From NCBI RefSeq assembly GCF_900142325.1, contig NZ_FRAM01000001.1, positions 434,001 through 498,000 of the forward strand: DNA of 64,000 nt, given 5' to 3'. This stretch comes from Epilithonimonas mollis (GTDB taxonomy: Bacteria > Bacteroidota > Bacteroidia > Flavobacteriales > Weeksellaceae). Shown here piece after piece: positions 8,000-17,614 of this stretch. Every line of letters starts with the position of its first letter. The stretch's first letter is position 1. Below the pieces are notes generated by a model. It was not told the origin of the DNA. It saw only the letters and a program-made list of their open reading frames with translations, and made no database searches. The translations under genes were made by a program, and so were the position numbers.

Positions 8000-10558
8000 T
8001 TATTTTTTGATAATTTTTTTAGTAACTGTTCCTTTATCAGTTGTAACAGAGATGATATAATTGCCAGCCGGAAGATGTTTCAGATCAAAAGAATCTGCTT
8101 TTCCATCAAGATTACTAACCAAAGAACCTGTAAAACTGTAAACTTTTACATTCAACACTTTTTCACCCGCCGTTTTGATTTTCAGATAATCAGAAACCGG
8201 ATTCGGATAGATAGTTACCTGAGCTTTGCTGATGTCTGATGTTGACATCGTTGCATAAACCGTTTTGATATAATACAGGTTGGCTGTATCACCTTTTGTG
8301 ATCGTGTGTTCACCAGCCGGAATATTGCTAATCGTTACAATACCATTAGCGGCTGTATAATTGGTGCCATCAAACTTCACCACTTTTGAGAAATCTGCAT
8401 CGAAAACCAAAGTCAGAGTAGATCCTTCTGTAGTAGTATATTTGATATTGGTAGAAGATTCCATCTTGAAACGTTTTGTCAATGTCAATCCGTCATAAGA
8501 TTGTGTACCATCTGTAGAATTCATGTTTCCTGTGATCGCATAGAAAGTGCTTACCTTTCCGGAAGTTGTAAAATTATGGATCAGACCGTCTGGCTCACCC
8601 GGATTGCCAGGGCCAATTTTAACAGTCCCGCTAATAGACGTTGCATTTCCTGTACCTACTGTTGTAACTGTATAATTTGTTGTCGCTGTTGGCGTTCCTG
8701 TAATGGTCACGGTTTTTGCTGTTGCATTTTTGGTAAATGAAAGTCCGTTAGCCGGAATTCCTGTGAGCACAACATCCGTTGCATCGCCACCCCATGTGAA
8801 TACAATCGGAGCGATTGGCGAACCAGTTGCCACAGTCTGGTCTTTGTTTCCGGAAGTATTGACCAAAGTCTGTGTGCTTCCTTCTGCCTGGATGTAAACC
8901 ATTGATGTTCCGTAATTGGTCAGAGCGCTTTTCAGACCCGGAATAACCGCATAAGATTTGTCATCAACCGCATTATCAAAAGTCCATTTGAAGTCGCCAC
9001 CTTCTACTCTTCCTGAATATAATTTTACATTATCTCTTGCTGTTGCAGGATTTTCCACAGTCAGATTTTTAACATAAAGAGAAGCATCAGTATCGAAATT
9101 GTTATAAACATTATTTCCTTTAAAAGACTTAACAGAATTAGGAACAAGCTCGCCTCGTGTTGTTGCCACATAAGCATCAAAATCTATTGTAGAGCTGATT
9201 TTACCCGGGATATTATATAAAGGATTCGGGTCAGCATAAGCTACAAAACGCATTGAGTTGGTAGCTATGTCAGCATCCATTGTATTGTTAAATGCTTTGA
9301 TCATACCGCCGTCTTCTCCTGAGAAAGTTCCCTGATTGCCAGGATCATTCTGCTGTTTGGAAGGACTCCAGACGTCTGTACCCTGAAGTGAAATCATCAT
9401 AGGATTTTTGGAATTTCTGAAGTAATTTCCTTCCAAAAATAAAGACGAACCTTCTGTAGAACCTGAACCATATTTGGCAACGCCGTCAAAATAATTATTG
9501 TAAATGTGTGCCGAGTAATAACGTACTCTCGGATGTCTTGAATCTGAATGATCAAACCAGTTGTGATGGTAAGTTACATATAATCCTGTATTTGAACCTT
9601 CGCTAAGTCCTAAAAGACTTGCTTTTCCTGAGTCCCAAAAGTGATTGTAGGAATATGTTGCATAGGTCGTCCCTTTGTTATCCAGTGCGCCATCCCCTTT
9701 AATCTGATCTGCATCGCTTCCTGCATGGCCATAGAACAGATCATTATTATGAGCCCAGATATAGGAATTGTTCTGCTGCATCCCTATATTATCACCTTCG
9801 CCACTGTCACAGTTCATAAAACCGAGGTTTGCAATTTCAACATTAGTTGCATTTTTTATACGGATTCCCCATCCGTTTGCAACGGCATCATCGCCCACAC
9901 CTTCTACAGTGATGTAGCTTTGGTCATTATTCTTATTTTCTACTACCAAATCACCGTTCTCCATATCAGTAAAGTCTGTTATATTCCCAACCAGACGGAA
10001 GATATATGGTCTCTTATCAATTCCTTTTTTGATTCCGGAAAAGATATTCTGGAAACCGACATAATTAGTTGTATTTCCGTTATTATTTGTAATTACATTG
10101 AAAGAAACTGTGTTTTTGCTTTTCTCAGTGATGTATAAAATAACGGCATTATCTTTTGGAGTTCCGTCGGCCTTGTAACCTCCCGGAACTCTTCCGCCAT
10201 GAAATGCGAATCCGTTTCTGTCGTGTGGGAGAACAGTAAGAGAAGCTGTTGTAGCTCCTGTTCCTTCCACACCCAGAATCACGGGTTTTACTGTAATGGT
10301 GTAAGTTCCGGCTTTCAGCCCTAAAACATCAGCTCTGAAATAAGATCCGTAACTACGGATGAGATAATCATCAACCTGCTTGTTTACGACACCTTCGCCG
10401 GAATAGTAAACATTGTATCTGCTGGCGTTTTGTACCGGCTGCCATTTTACAAAAGCCGTTTCTATCCAGCCTTTCGATTCACTGAATGTAACAGACTGAC
10501 CTGAAACCTGCATCATCGCAAATAACAGGAATAGATAAAGTAGTTTAAATTTTTTCAT
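8000..10558 (-). CDS. Pectate lyase (PL1) with T9SS sorting domain
   Basis: Secreted pectate lyase of 852 residues that cuts de-esterified homogalacturonan by beta-elimination. Order of parts: signal peptide to about residue 20; a fibronectin type III-like module (about 25-110); the PL1 beta-helix (about 125-530) with VTYHHNWFDHSDSRHPRVR, which holds the conserved catalytic Arg and metal-site residues; a Thr/Gly-rich Ig-like linker; a further beta-sandwich module; and a T9SS type A domain ending in the TVTKKIIKK style. It is the only enzyme of the visible locus with a T9SS signal, so it likely makes the first cuts outside the outer membrane. A 229-nt gap with a strong hairpin separates it from susD. 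Confidence 0.93.
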   Translation of the reverse strand: MKKFKLLYLFLLFAMMQVSGQSVTFSESKGWIETAFVKWQPVQNASRYNVYYSGEGVVNKQVDDYLIRSYGSYFRADVLGLKAGTYTITVKPVILGVEGTGATTASLTVLPHDRNGFAFHGGRVPGGYKADGTPKDNAVILYITEKSKNTVSFNVITNNNGNTTNYVGFQNIFSGIKKGIDKRPYIFRLVGNITDFTDMENGDLVVENKNNDQSYITVEGVGDDAVANGWGIRIKNATNVEIANLGFMNCDSGEGDNIGMQQNNSYIWAHNNDLFYGHAGSDADQIKGDGALDNKGTTYATYSYNHFWDSGKASLLGLSEGSNTGLYVTYHHNWFDHSDSRHPRVRYYSAHIYNNYFDGVAKYGSGSTEGSSLFLEGNYFRNSKNPMMISLQGTDVWSPSKQQNDPGNQGTFSGEDGGMIKAFNNTMDADIATNSMRFVAYADPNPLYNIPGKISSTIDFDAYVATTRGELVPNSVKSFKGNNVYNNFDTDASLYVKNLTVENPATARDNVKLYSGRVEGGDFKWTFDNAVDDKSYAVIPGLKSALTNYGTSMVYIQAEGSTQTLVNTSGNKDQTVATGSPIAPIVFTWGGDATDVVLTGIPANGLSFTKNATAKTVTITGTPTATTNYTVTTVGTGNATSISGTVKIGPGNPGEPDGLIHNFTTSGKVSTFYAITGNMNSTDGTQSYDGLTLTKRFKMESSTNIKYTTTEGSTLTLVFDADFSKVVKFDGTNYTAANGIVTISNIPAGEHTITKGDTANLYYIKTVYATMSTSDISKAQVTIYPNPVSDYLKIKTAGEKVLNVKVYSFTGSLVSNLDGKADSFDLKHLPAGNYIISVTTDKGTVTKKIIKK

Positions 10559-10694
10559 ATAAATATTTAATGAATTTTAATGAGTTTTATACATTTAGAA
10601 TTAGTGTTGATCATCAACGAACCTCTCATTAACTAATTTTAAATAATGTGTTTTCTTTCTTTGGAATTAGAGATGACAATCTCCTTAGATTCAG

Positions 10695-10723
10695 CTCTAT
10701 CAGGATATAAAACCCTGATAGAG
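10695..10723 (-). other. Intercistronic hairpin between susD and pectate lyase
   Basis: A perfect 10-bp inverted repeat (CTCTATCAGG / CCTGATAGAG) with a 9-nt loop. No T-run follows on the minus strand, so it does not look like an intrinsic terminator for susD. It could protect the 3' end of a processed susCD message or set the ratio of susCD to enzymes. Bases seen directly; role inferred. Confidence 0.6.
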
Positions 10724-10787
10724 TGAGTCTTCAAAAAAAATTAAAAATATAATAACTTAAAAATTCCGGTTCAGAATTTTACTGTTT

Positions 10788-12608
10788 CTAATAACCATAA
10801 TCTTGTGTCAGATTATAGTTAGATAATATAATATCGTTGTAGATAGGAAGTAGTTCTTTTCTGTTGGCTTCAAAATATTGTGCATAACCTTTCAGAGGAT
10901 CATTGATATAAGTTGCATTCACCGCTACTCTCCAGTTGATAGTTTTATAACCTGATGGTGCTGTTCCTGGTGTTGGCGTATAAAACACATCTTCTCTACT
11001 GACACCAGCCGGAACATAAATATCTATCCCATTAAGCGTAGCCTGTGCCGTTTTTGTTTTATCATATGGTGAAACCTTATAATATAGTATAGAAGGAACA
11101 TTGGCGTACTTGCCGGTACCGTTTAAGAAATTGGTAAGATTCTGTTTGGTTTCAGCGATTTTTGTTGCCAACAGATTCCAACGGATCAGGTCATATTTTC
11201 TTAGACCCTCGCCTCCAAACTCTAACAATCTTTCGTGAACGATATAATTGAAGAATCCTGTCTTGTCAGTCGGAATAGTTCCAGCCTGTCCAAGATTTCC
11301 AGCATAGGCTCTCTCTCTCACATCTCTGACAGCTTTGATGGCTTGTGCTGACGGACCATTATTCAATTCATTATCCGCTTCTGCAAACATGAGTAAAACA
11401 TCTGAATAACGCAACAATGGCCAATCGATTCCCAGGTTTTGGGAAGTTCCCGTCACATTCGTCCATGATTTTCTGAATTTACCATCCGTCCACAAAGCAC
11501 CTGTCAATAATTCTGAAAGATTATCATTATTAACTTTATTGACAGCAACGCTAAGATCTCTTCTCACATCATATTTGCTGAACTCGTAGAAGTAAACCGG
11601 TAGTGCAAGTACATTCCCACCTCCTTTCCAATTAGAGTTATCATCATGCTTCATCCCGTTAAAATAACCTATCTTACTGTCAGTTGCAGCATTACCTCCG
11701 AAAGCGCCTGCCGCAAAAATCACTTCTTTGGCAGCATCTTCCGAATTATCGTGCAATGCTCTGAACACTGCTTCAAAGTTTTGATTTAAGGAATGTTCTC
11801 CAGATGTCATAATATCTTTACATTCATCATAAGCGATCTTGTAATACACTTCGGAGTTAGAGCCTTTTGCCATAACTCTTGGATCTCTTCTCAAAGAATA
11901 TCCGGCTCTTGCCAAAGCAATTCTTGCTCTCAGCCCTTTAACAGCAGCTTTTGTAATTCTTGTGTTAGAAGTATTGGCTTTTGATTTCCATGGAATAAGG
12001 TCAGCTGCTACTGCAAGGTCTGCAATGATCTTGTCATAGATAACATCTCTGTCAGTTTTCGGAAGGTAAACCGTTTCCAGATCAGAAGACGGAACCATCT
12101 GCATCGGAACATCGCCCCAGTTTTTGATAAGGTCATAGTAAAACTGCGCTCTCAGTGTCATAGCCTCTCCCAGATATCGATCCATCAAAGCTTTTTCAGC
12201 TGCAGAACCGGTTTTATAAACCGGCGAAAGCGGAATATTTTTGATACAAAGATTCGCTCTTTCTATCCCTGAATATAATTTTAAAAACGGTTTGTTCAAA
12301 TCAGGATTGGAAGTACAGGCACCATAAGTGCTGATTCCTCTTCTGTCATTACAGTTAAAATCTCCTGATATTTTGAAATCGTCAGCCGACTGAGGATAAT
12401 AAAGATTCAATCTTTGTCCGTAAGCATCGTCACCGATGATCTGGTTATATACACCAATCAATGCTGTGAATGTATCGGCTGTGCTGTCAAATTGCTGTGC
12501 CTCATTGGAACTGGAAATATTCTCCGGGTTAAGATAATCTTCACACGCTGTAAAAGTACTGAAGACAGCCAAACAACTTATTATATAAATTAATCTGTTA
12601 ATTTTCAT
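10788..12608 (-). CDS. susD: SusD/RagB-type glycan-binding outer-membrane lipoprotein
   Basis: Surface glycan-binding lipoprotein, 606 residues, that forms the lid of the SusC transporter. A lipobox FTAC places the lipid-bearing Cys at residue 22, followed by ED-LNP, typical of the family. The TPR-rich N-terminal half and the C-terminal RagB/SusD domain are recognisable, including WPLLRYSDVLLMFAEADNE and ERLLEFGGEGLRKYDLIRW, which are standard SusD signatures. It lies 10 nt after the susC stop. The bound glycan is inferred to be a pectic oligosaccharide because every downstream enzyme acts on pectin. The family assignment is very secure. Confidence 0.97.
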   Translation of the reverse strand: MKINRLIYIISCLAVFSTFTACEDYLNPENISSSNEAQQFDSTADTFTALIGVYNQIIGDDAYGQRLNLYYPQSADDFKISGDFNCNDRRGISTYGACTSNPDLNKPFLKLYSGIERANLCIKNIPLSPVYKTGSAAEKALMDRYLGEAMTLRAQFYYDLIKNWGDVPMQMVPSSDLETVYLPKTDRDVIYDKIIADLAVAADLIPWKSKANTSNTRITKAAVKGLRARIALARAGYSLRRDPRVMAKGSNSEVYYKIAYDECKDIMTSGEHSLNQNFEAVFRALHDNSEDAAKEVIFAAGAFGGNAATDSKIGYFNGMKHDDNSNWKGGGNVLALPVYFYEFSKYDVRRDLSVAVNKVNNDNLSELLTGALWTDGKFRKSWTNVTGTSQNLGIDWPLLRYSDVLLMFAEADNELNNGPSAQAIKAVRDVRERAYAGNLGQAGTIPTDKTGFFNYIVHERLLEFGGEGLRKYDLIRWNLLATKIAETKQNLTNFLNGTGKYANVPSILYYKVSPYDKTKTAQATLNGIDIYVPAGVSREDVFYTPTPGTAPSGYKTINWRVAVNATYINDPLKGYAQYFEANRKELLPIYNDIILSNYNLTQDYGY

Positions 12609-12618
12609 TTTTTTTGAA

Positions 12619-15600
12619 TTAAAAAGTTACATCAATACCTGTTACGAAAAACCTGCTTCTTGGGAAAGCCGCATAGTCCACACCGGGTGTAAGCGCATTC
12701 TTTCTTGTACTAACTTCCGGATCATAACCAGAGTAACCTGTAATGGTGAATACATTATTAGCTGTGGCATACAATCTGAAATTTGTAATCCCAAGCATTT
12801 TCAAAGAATCCTTTGGTAAAGTATATCCGATGGTTACGTTATTCAGTCTAAGGAAAGATCCGTCTTCTATGGCGTAAGAATGCAGGAAATAATTACCTGT
12901 AGTCGGCGTCCACATCGTTGTGTTTGCATTCAGAGCTGCCAATCTCGTAGGGTCAAGAATTCTTTCATCGCCGTCAAACCATTTCCATCGGTTGGTCATA
13001 TCAGCTAGCATATTCTGATCATAATACTGGAACTTGGTTGTGAATTCAAGCTTATTGGCATTATAAACTTTATTCCCGACAGAGAAGTTGAAGAATAAGC
13101 TCATATCAAAATTCTTGTAACGGAAAGTCTGGTTGAAACCACCGTAGAATTTGGGTTGAGCATTTCCAAGGTCAGTCTGATCATTTGTATCAATAACTCC
13201 GTCTCCGTTAACATCTCTCAGTTTGAGATCTCCCGGCTGCGGTGCTCTGTTACCTAATGCAACAGATCCGGAACTCGCAATGCCTTGTTTCAGAGTATAT
13301 CTGTTGGTAGCCGGATTGAAGTCAAAATCGCTGATCTCATATCTTCCTTCGGTTACATAGCCATAGAAAGTCCCGACTGGAGCCCCAACTTGCACTTTGA
13401 AATCAAAAAGGTTATTTACCCAACCTGACGGAACCAAATAATAATCAGTTCCTGAATTGGTGACTGAACCTAGACTTTTTATCATGTTTTTATTTGCAGC
13501 AATGTTAAAATCTGCTTTCCACTGGAAGCTTTCATTGCTTACTACAATAGCGCCAAGGCTGAATTCCAAACCTTTGTTCTGGGTTTTACCTGAGTTTTGA
13601 TATTCGAACTCGTAACCACTAGTCTGAGGAATTTTTGCCAGTAACAATAGATCTTTAGTATCTGTGATGTAAGCATCGATAGCACCATAAACTCTGTTAT
13701 TAAACAATGAATAATCCAAACCAATATTCTGGGAAACAGTCGCTTCCCACTTTATATTACGGTTAGCCTTGATATTACTTGGGGCTGCTCCGGTAATTAT
13801 ACCTACACCACCTGTATAACCATAAGTACTTGATGGCGTGTAGAAAGTATCAAACAAAAAAGATGCAATTCTGTCATTCCCCGATTGTCCATAGCCTGCA
13901 CGTAATTTAAGGTCACTTATGATTTTAGAATCCTTCAGGAAGTTTTCTTCCCCAATTTTCCAAGCCAATGATGCTGAAGGGAAATTGGCCCATTTGTTAG
14001 AAGTTCCAAATGTGCTGGAACCGTCTCTTCTTATAGAGAATGTTGCAATATACTTGTTATTATAGATATAATTGGCTCTTGCAAAGAATGAAGCCAATCT
14101 CATTGGTGGCAGAACTGCTGCAACAGGAGCTTCCTGAACCATTCCCATAGGAGGAGTTGCAAGAATAATATTTGCAAAAGCCTGGGTTGCTGATAAAGAT
14201 GTTGGCAACCATCTTATTGTCATATCTGTTTTGTTGCCATCTGTTTGTACGATCTCCTGTCCAAGCAATAAATCTAATTTGCTATTTTCGAATTTCTTTT
14301 TATAAGCAAGTGTATTACTATTTGTTATTCTTCTGCTTTGTGTATTTGTTAACTGAACTACAGACAAATCAGCATTGATTCTGGAGAGATAAGTGGATGG
14401 TCCGGAAAACTGGCTGATTTTCTGGTCATTCTGAACATAACCAATCGTACTTTTGAAAGTCAAATCTTTAAAAATATTGTACGTGATGACACCATTCAGG
14501 AATAAATTGTTAACATCATTAAACTTGATTTCATTATTAGCGAGTAATACAGGATTGATGAGATTGGTAGTTGCAAAGTCATCTGTATCGAATTCATCAG
14601 AACCCGCTCCTGTTTTTACACCATTTTCAAAAGGCTTGTAACGGATGACATTTCTTAGTCTGTTTGTAGTCTGCGTCCCCGAAGAGGATGTTCCCGCTCC
14701 CAGAATGGAAGTCCTGCTATATCTGGCAGTCAATCCTACTTTCAGCTTTTTACTGATATCAAAATCATATTTGAAGTTAGCCATACTTCTTTTGTATCCG
14801 GAATTCAGCATGATGCCATCTTCCTCTACATGGTTCAGACCTAATATAAATGCAGAGTTGGAATTACCTCCGGAGATATTGATATTATGGGTATAATTGA
14901 AAGCCTCTTTTCCGAAAACCTCTTCCTGCCAATTTTTCGACTGGATCGTTCTGTATTTTTCTATTCCCGCATCTATAAGTTCCCCTTTATCATTATAAGT
15001 GGGTTTATAATTACCATAAAGTTCGATAAATTTGTCTATCTGGTCCTGATAACCGTCCCTGTTACGCAATTCATACTGATATTGTACAAAGTCGTACGGA
15101 CTCATGGCATCCAGCGTTTTTGCAATTGTCCTTATACCGGTAAAGCCGTTGTAATTAACCATTGTTTTGGTGTTTTTTCTGCCACTTTTAGTAGTGATCA
15201 GAACCACACCGTTTGCACCTCTTGCACCATAAATAGAAGTAGAAGCTGCGTCTTTCAGAACTTCTATAGACTCGATTTCTTTTGGTGAGATGACCGATAA
15301 TGCATTATCCATCTGGACACCGTCAACAATATATAGCGGCGCATTGTCCTGCGTAATAGATGTTCCGCCTCTCACTTTGATTTCCGGGTCAGAGCCGGGA
15401 GAACCTTCTCCAAAAGTTACCTGAACCCCAGCCATTCTGCCCTGGATAGCTTCAGCAGCAGTATTTACAGGCATGTCGACAAGCTGGTCACCTTTTACAG
15501 ATGCGATTGAATTCGTAACATCTTTTTTGGAAACCGTTGTATATCCGACCAGAACAACTTCATCAATGGCTCTTTCCTTGCCACCGTCAAATTTCGCCAA

Positions 15601-15906
15601 TGCAATATTGATGATGTTTTTTCCATTGACATTCACCTCCTGCTCTTCAAAGCCTTTTGAACGGATAACCAGTATTGCATTTTTCGGAACATTGAGAGAG
15701 TACTTCCCTGACTTGTCAGTCATTGTAGAGAACTTGGAATTCCTTACAGTGACCTCCACATTTGCCAGAGGCTTATTCTGTTCTGAGGTGATGGTTCCTG
15801 AAACTTTAATTAATTCCTGAGCCAATCCAAATGCAGGCAGCAAAAACACAGAAGCGATCGTTGTTTTTACAAAAGCACTTTGAATACCTAATTTTAAACC
15901 ACTCAT
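12619..15906 (-). CDS. susC: SusC/RagA-type TonB-dependent outer-membrane transporter
   Basis: TonB-dependent oligosaccharide importer, 1095 residues, first gene of the pectin locus. After a signal peptide (cleavage near GLAQE) there is a carboxypeptidase-regulatory-like domain (about 34-105), a TonB-box-like IDEVVLVGY near 113-121, and a plug domain with PLYIVDGVQ and IESIEVLKDAASTSIYGARG, which are hallmark SusC motifs. The 22-strand barrel follows and ends in an aromatic residue (GIDVTF), as outer-membrane proteins usually do. No N-terminal signalling extension is present, so an anti-sigma partner is unlikely. Control is more likely through the operator-like palindrome at 15978-15989. Confidence 0.97.
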   Translation of the reverse strand: MSGLKLGIQSAFVKTTIASVFLLPAFGLAQELIKVSGTITSEQNKPLANVEVTVRNSKFSTMTDKSGKYSLNVPKNAILVIRSKGFEEQEVNVNGKNIINIALAKFDGGKERAIDEVVLVGYTTVSKKDVTNSIASVKGDQLVDMPVNTAAEAIQGRMAGVQVTFGEGSPGSDPEIKVRGGTSITQDNAPLYIVDGVQMDNALSVISPKEIESIEVLKDAASTSIYGARGANGVVLITTKSGRKNTKTMVNYNGFTGIRTIAKTLDAMSPYDFVQYQYELRNRDGYQDQIDKFIELYGNYKPTYNDKGELIDAGIEKYRTIQSKNWQEEVFGKEAFNYTHNINISGGNSNSAFILGLNHVEEDGIMLNSGYKRSMANFKYDFDISKKLKVGLTARYSRTSILGAGTSSSGTQTTNRLRNVIRYKPFENGVKTGAGSDEFDTDDFATTNLINPVLLANNEIKFNDVNNLFLNGVITYNIFKDLTFKSTIGYVQNDQKISQFSGPSTYLSRINADLSVVQLTNTQSRRITNSNTLAYKKKFENSKLDLLLGQEIVQTDGNKTDMTIRWLPTSLSATQAFANIILATPPMGMVQEAPVAAVLPPMRLASFFARANYIYNNKYIATFSIRRDGSSTFGTSNKWANFPSASLAWKIGEENFLKDSKIISDLKLRAGYGQSGNDRIASFLFDTFYTPSSTYGYTGGVGIITGAAPSNIKANRNIKWEATVSQNIGLDYSLFNNRVYGAIDAYITDTKDLLLLAKIPQTSGYEFEYQNSGKTQNKGLEFSLGAIVVSNESFQWKADFNIAANKNMIKSLGSVTNSGTDYYLVPSGWVNNLFDFKVQVGAPVGTFYGYVTEGRYEISDFDFNPATNRYTLKQGIASSGSVALGNRAPQPGDLKLRDVNGDGVIDTNDQTDLGNAQPKFYGGFNQTFRYKNFDMSLFFNFSVGNKVYNANKLEFTTKFQYYDQNMLADMTNRWKWFDGDERILDPTRLAALNANTTMWTPTTGNYFLHSYAIEDGSFLRLNNVTIGYTLPKDSLKMLGITNFRLYATANNVFTITGYSGYDPEVSTRKNALTPGVDYAAFPRSRFFVTGIDVTF

Positions 15907-15977
15907 AGATATTTTTAGTTTTTATAATTAGTAATTTGTTTTTTACTTAATAATGGTATTAAACTTCAATAAAAAGC

Positions 15978-15989
15978 GCAATCGATTGC
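15978..15989. promoter_or_regulatory. LacI-family operator candidate upstream of susC
   Basis: Perfect 12-bp palindrome GCAATCGATTGC with a central CG, the typical form of a LacI-family operator. It lies about 30 nt downstream of the proposed susC -7 box, between promoter and gene, where a repressor would block early transcription. A near-identical site sits upstream of kduI (16645-16658). Confidence 0.6.
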
Positions 15990-16018
15990 ACTTAAATTTT
16001 TATGATTTCTTAACTCGA

Positions 16019-16048
16019 CTAAACTAAGATTATTTTTTAATTGGCAAA
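16019..16048 (-). promoter_or_regulatory. Candidate Bacteroidota promoter of susC
   Basis: On the minus strand a TTTG box (16048-16045) is followed after 18 nt by TAGTTTAG (16026-16019), one base from the TAnnTTTG consensus. It lies upstream of the palindrome at 15978-15989 and about 115 nt before the susC ATG. Confidence 0.45.
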
Positions 16049-16449
16049 TAAAAAAATATACTTTTTTATTAATATTAATTTAACATTAAGCATGATTAAA
16101 ATATAAAACACATAATAATACATTGATTACCAATAACATAAAATCCATTATATTAAATAATCTATGAGTCAGTTTTTTTATTATTAATAATTTTTTAATC
16201 TAATTTTCAGACAAGCAGGCAAAAGAATAGGATAATTTTTCAAAAATTATTTAACCAAAAATTAACGTAAGAAGATAAATTTTGGCAAATTTCATTTTTT
16301 TAAGTGCTAATTATTTCAGCTCAAACATTTTATCCCCATATATAAAACAAGAACAACTGAAATATTTAAATAATTGATAAACAAGTACTTAAAAACAAAT
16401 CCATTTAAGTAATTCAAATCAGTATAAAAAAACATTAGACATAGAATAT

Positions 16450-16465
16450 TGCACAATTAATTGCA
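16450..16465. promoter_or_regulatory. Weak third operator-like palindrome
   Basis: TGCACAATTAATTGCA contains the perfect 10-bp palindrome CAATTAATTG, which matches the two strong sites except for TA in place of the central CG. It could be an auxiliary site for repression by looping; chance occurrence in AT-rich DNA is also possible. Confidence 0.25.
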
Positions 16466-16590
16466 TTATGAGAGGATTCACAACATTATTAAATAGTAAA
16501 TTTCAGTATTGAATCACTTAACCACTGAATATAAATGAATGATATACAGTATTTTATAAAATAGTTAAACTTTTTCTTTTTTGATTAATT

Positions 16591-16620
16591 TTTATATATA
16601 TATTTACACAAATAATTTTC
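16591..16620 (+). promoter_or_regulatory. Candidate promoter of the kduI operon
   Basis: TTTA at 16591-16594 and, after 18 nt, TAATTTTC at 16613-16620, one base off the TAnnTTTG consensus. The operator-like palindrome begins 25 nt downstream, the same layout as on the susC side. Both boxes are imperfect in AT-rich DNA, so confidence is low. Confidence 0.3.
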
Positions 16621-16644
16621 TGTGCCAAAATCAATGTATTTTAA

Positions 16645-16658
16645 TGCAATCGATTACA
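16645..16658. promoter_or_regulatory. LacI-family operator candidate upstream of kduI
   Basis: TGCAATCGATTACA is a 14-bp palindrome with one mismatched pair and the same CAATCGATT core as the susC-side site at 15978-15989. It lies 36 nt upstream of the kduI ATG. The shared core suggests that one regulator controls both operons. Confidence 0.6.
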
Positions 16659-16693
16659 CAAATTAATTTTCAGTTCATATATATAAAAATAAG

Positions 16694-17530
16694 ATGACTC
16701 AATCAGAATTCCGATATGCGCATCATCCAAACGATGCCAAAAATTACACAACAGAAAAACTTCGGGAAGAATTTTTAATCAATGATTTGTTCCAACCCAA
16801 TACTATTAAACTGGTTTACACAATGTATGACAGATTGATCGTAGGAGGAATTTTACCTGTTGATAAAGCCTTGACTCTTGAAACTATTGACGAATTAAAA
16901 GCCGAGAACTTTCTAGACAGAAGAGAAATCGGAATCATCAATGTTGGCGGGAAAGGAAAAGTTACCGTGGACGGAACTGTTTACGAACTTAATAATAAGG
17001 AAGCGTTATATATAGGAAAAGGAAACAAAGAGGTAACTTTTGAGAACCTTGATGGAGAACAAGCTTATTTCTATATCAATTCTGCTCCGGCTCATCATTC
17101 TTATCCTACAAAAAAGATTACCAAGAATGAAGCGGAAATTGTAGAATTAGGTGATACAAAATATGCAAACAGAAGAACAATCAATAAATTATTGGTAAAC
17201 AGCGTTCTGGAAACCTGTCAGCTTCAAATGGGAATGACCGAACTGCACGAAGGAAGCGTTTGGAACACAATGCCTTCTCACACGCATACCAGAAGAATGG
17301 AAGCTTATTTCTATTTTGATTTGGAAGAAGGGCAAACCATATCGCATTTTATGGGACATCCTCAGGAAACGAGACACATTTTTCTTAAAAATAATGACGC
17401 AGTGATTTCGCCAGAATGGTCGATTCACTCAGGTGTTGGCACTTCCAGTTACACCTTTATTTGGGGAATGGCCGGAGAAAATATGGACTACGGCGATATG
17501 GATACTGTAAAAACTGATGAATTAAAATAA
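16694..17530 (+). CDS. kduI: 5-dehydro-4-deoxy-D-glucuronate isomerase
   Basis: Isomerase that converts 5-keto-4-deoxyuronate to 3-deoxy-D-glycero-2,5-hexodiulosonate in unsaturated-uronate breakdown. At 278 residues it has the normal length of KduI. The zinc-binding cupin motif is visible as MPSHTHTRRMEAYFYF (His, His, Glu), with a further His in the RHIFLKNNDAVISPEWSIHSG stretch. It is the first gene of a nine-gene plus-strand operon and sits downstream of an operator-like palindrome. It accepts the linear product of the KdgF-like cupin and hands on to KduD, the next gene. Confidence 0.97.
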   Translation: MTQSEFRYAHHPNDAKNYTTEKLREEFLINDLFQPNTIKLVYTMYDRLIVGGILPVDKALTLETIDELKAENFLDRREIGIINVGGKGKVTVDGTVYELNNKEALYIGKGNKEVTFENLDGEQAYFYINSAPAHHSYPTKKITKNEAEIVELGDTKYANRRTINKLLVNSVLETCQLQMGMTELHEGSVWNTMPSHTHTRRMEAYFYFDLEEGQTISHFMGHPQETRHIFLKNNDAVISPEWSIHSGVGTSSYTFIWGMAGENMDYGDMDTVKTDELK

Positions 17531-17537
17531 TAAAATA

Positions 17538-17600
17538 TTCTCGCAGATTTTGCTAATTAAGCAGATTTGAAATCAGCAAAATCTGTAAAATCAGCGAGAA
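17538..17600. repeat. Palindromic intergenic repeat between kduI and kduD
   Basis: Sixty-three bases bounded by TTCTCGC (17538-17544) and its complement GCGAGAA (17594-17600), with an inner inverted pair CAGATTTTGCT (17544-17554) / AGCAAAATCTG (17575-17585). I recall variants of this 'cgcagattttgc' motif as common in flavobacterial genomes, though no second copy is seen in this window. Confidence 0.65.
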
Positions 17601-17614
17601 ATAAAATATTATAA

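Larger units (their letters stand above)
15907..16693. other. Divergent control region between susC and kduI operons
   Basis: A 787-base, very AT-rich stretch with no credible gene. It holds the start regions of two divergent operons, a candidate promoter and operator for each, and a third weaker palindrome in the middle (16450-16465). The rest is A/T-rich sequence without clear structure. The LacI-type regulator expected to bind here is not encoded in the window. Confidence 0.8.
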
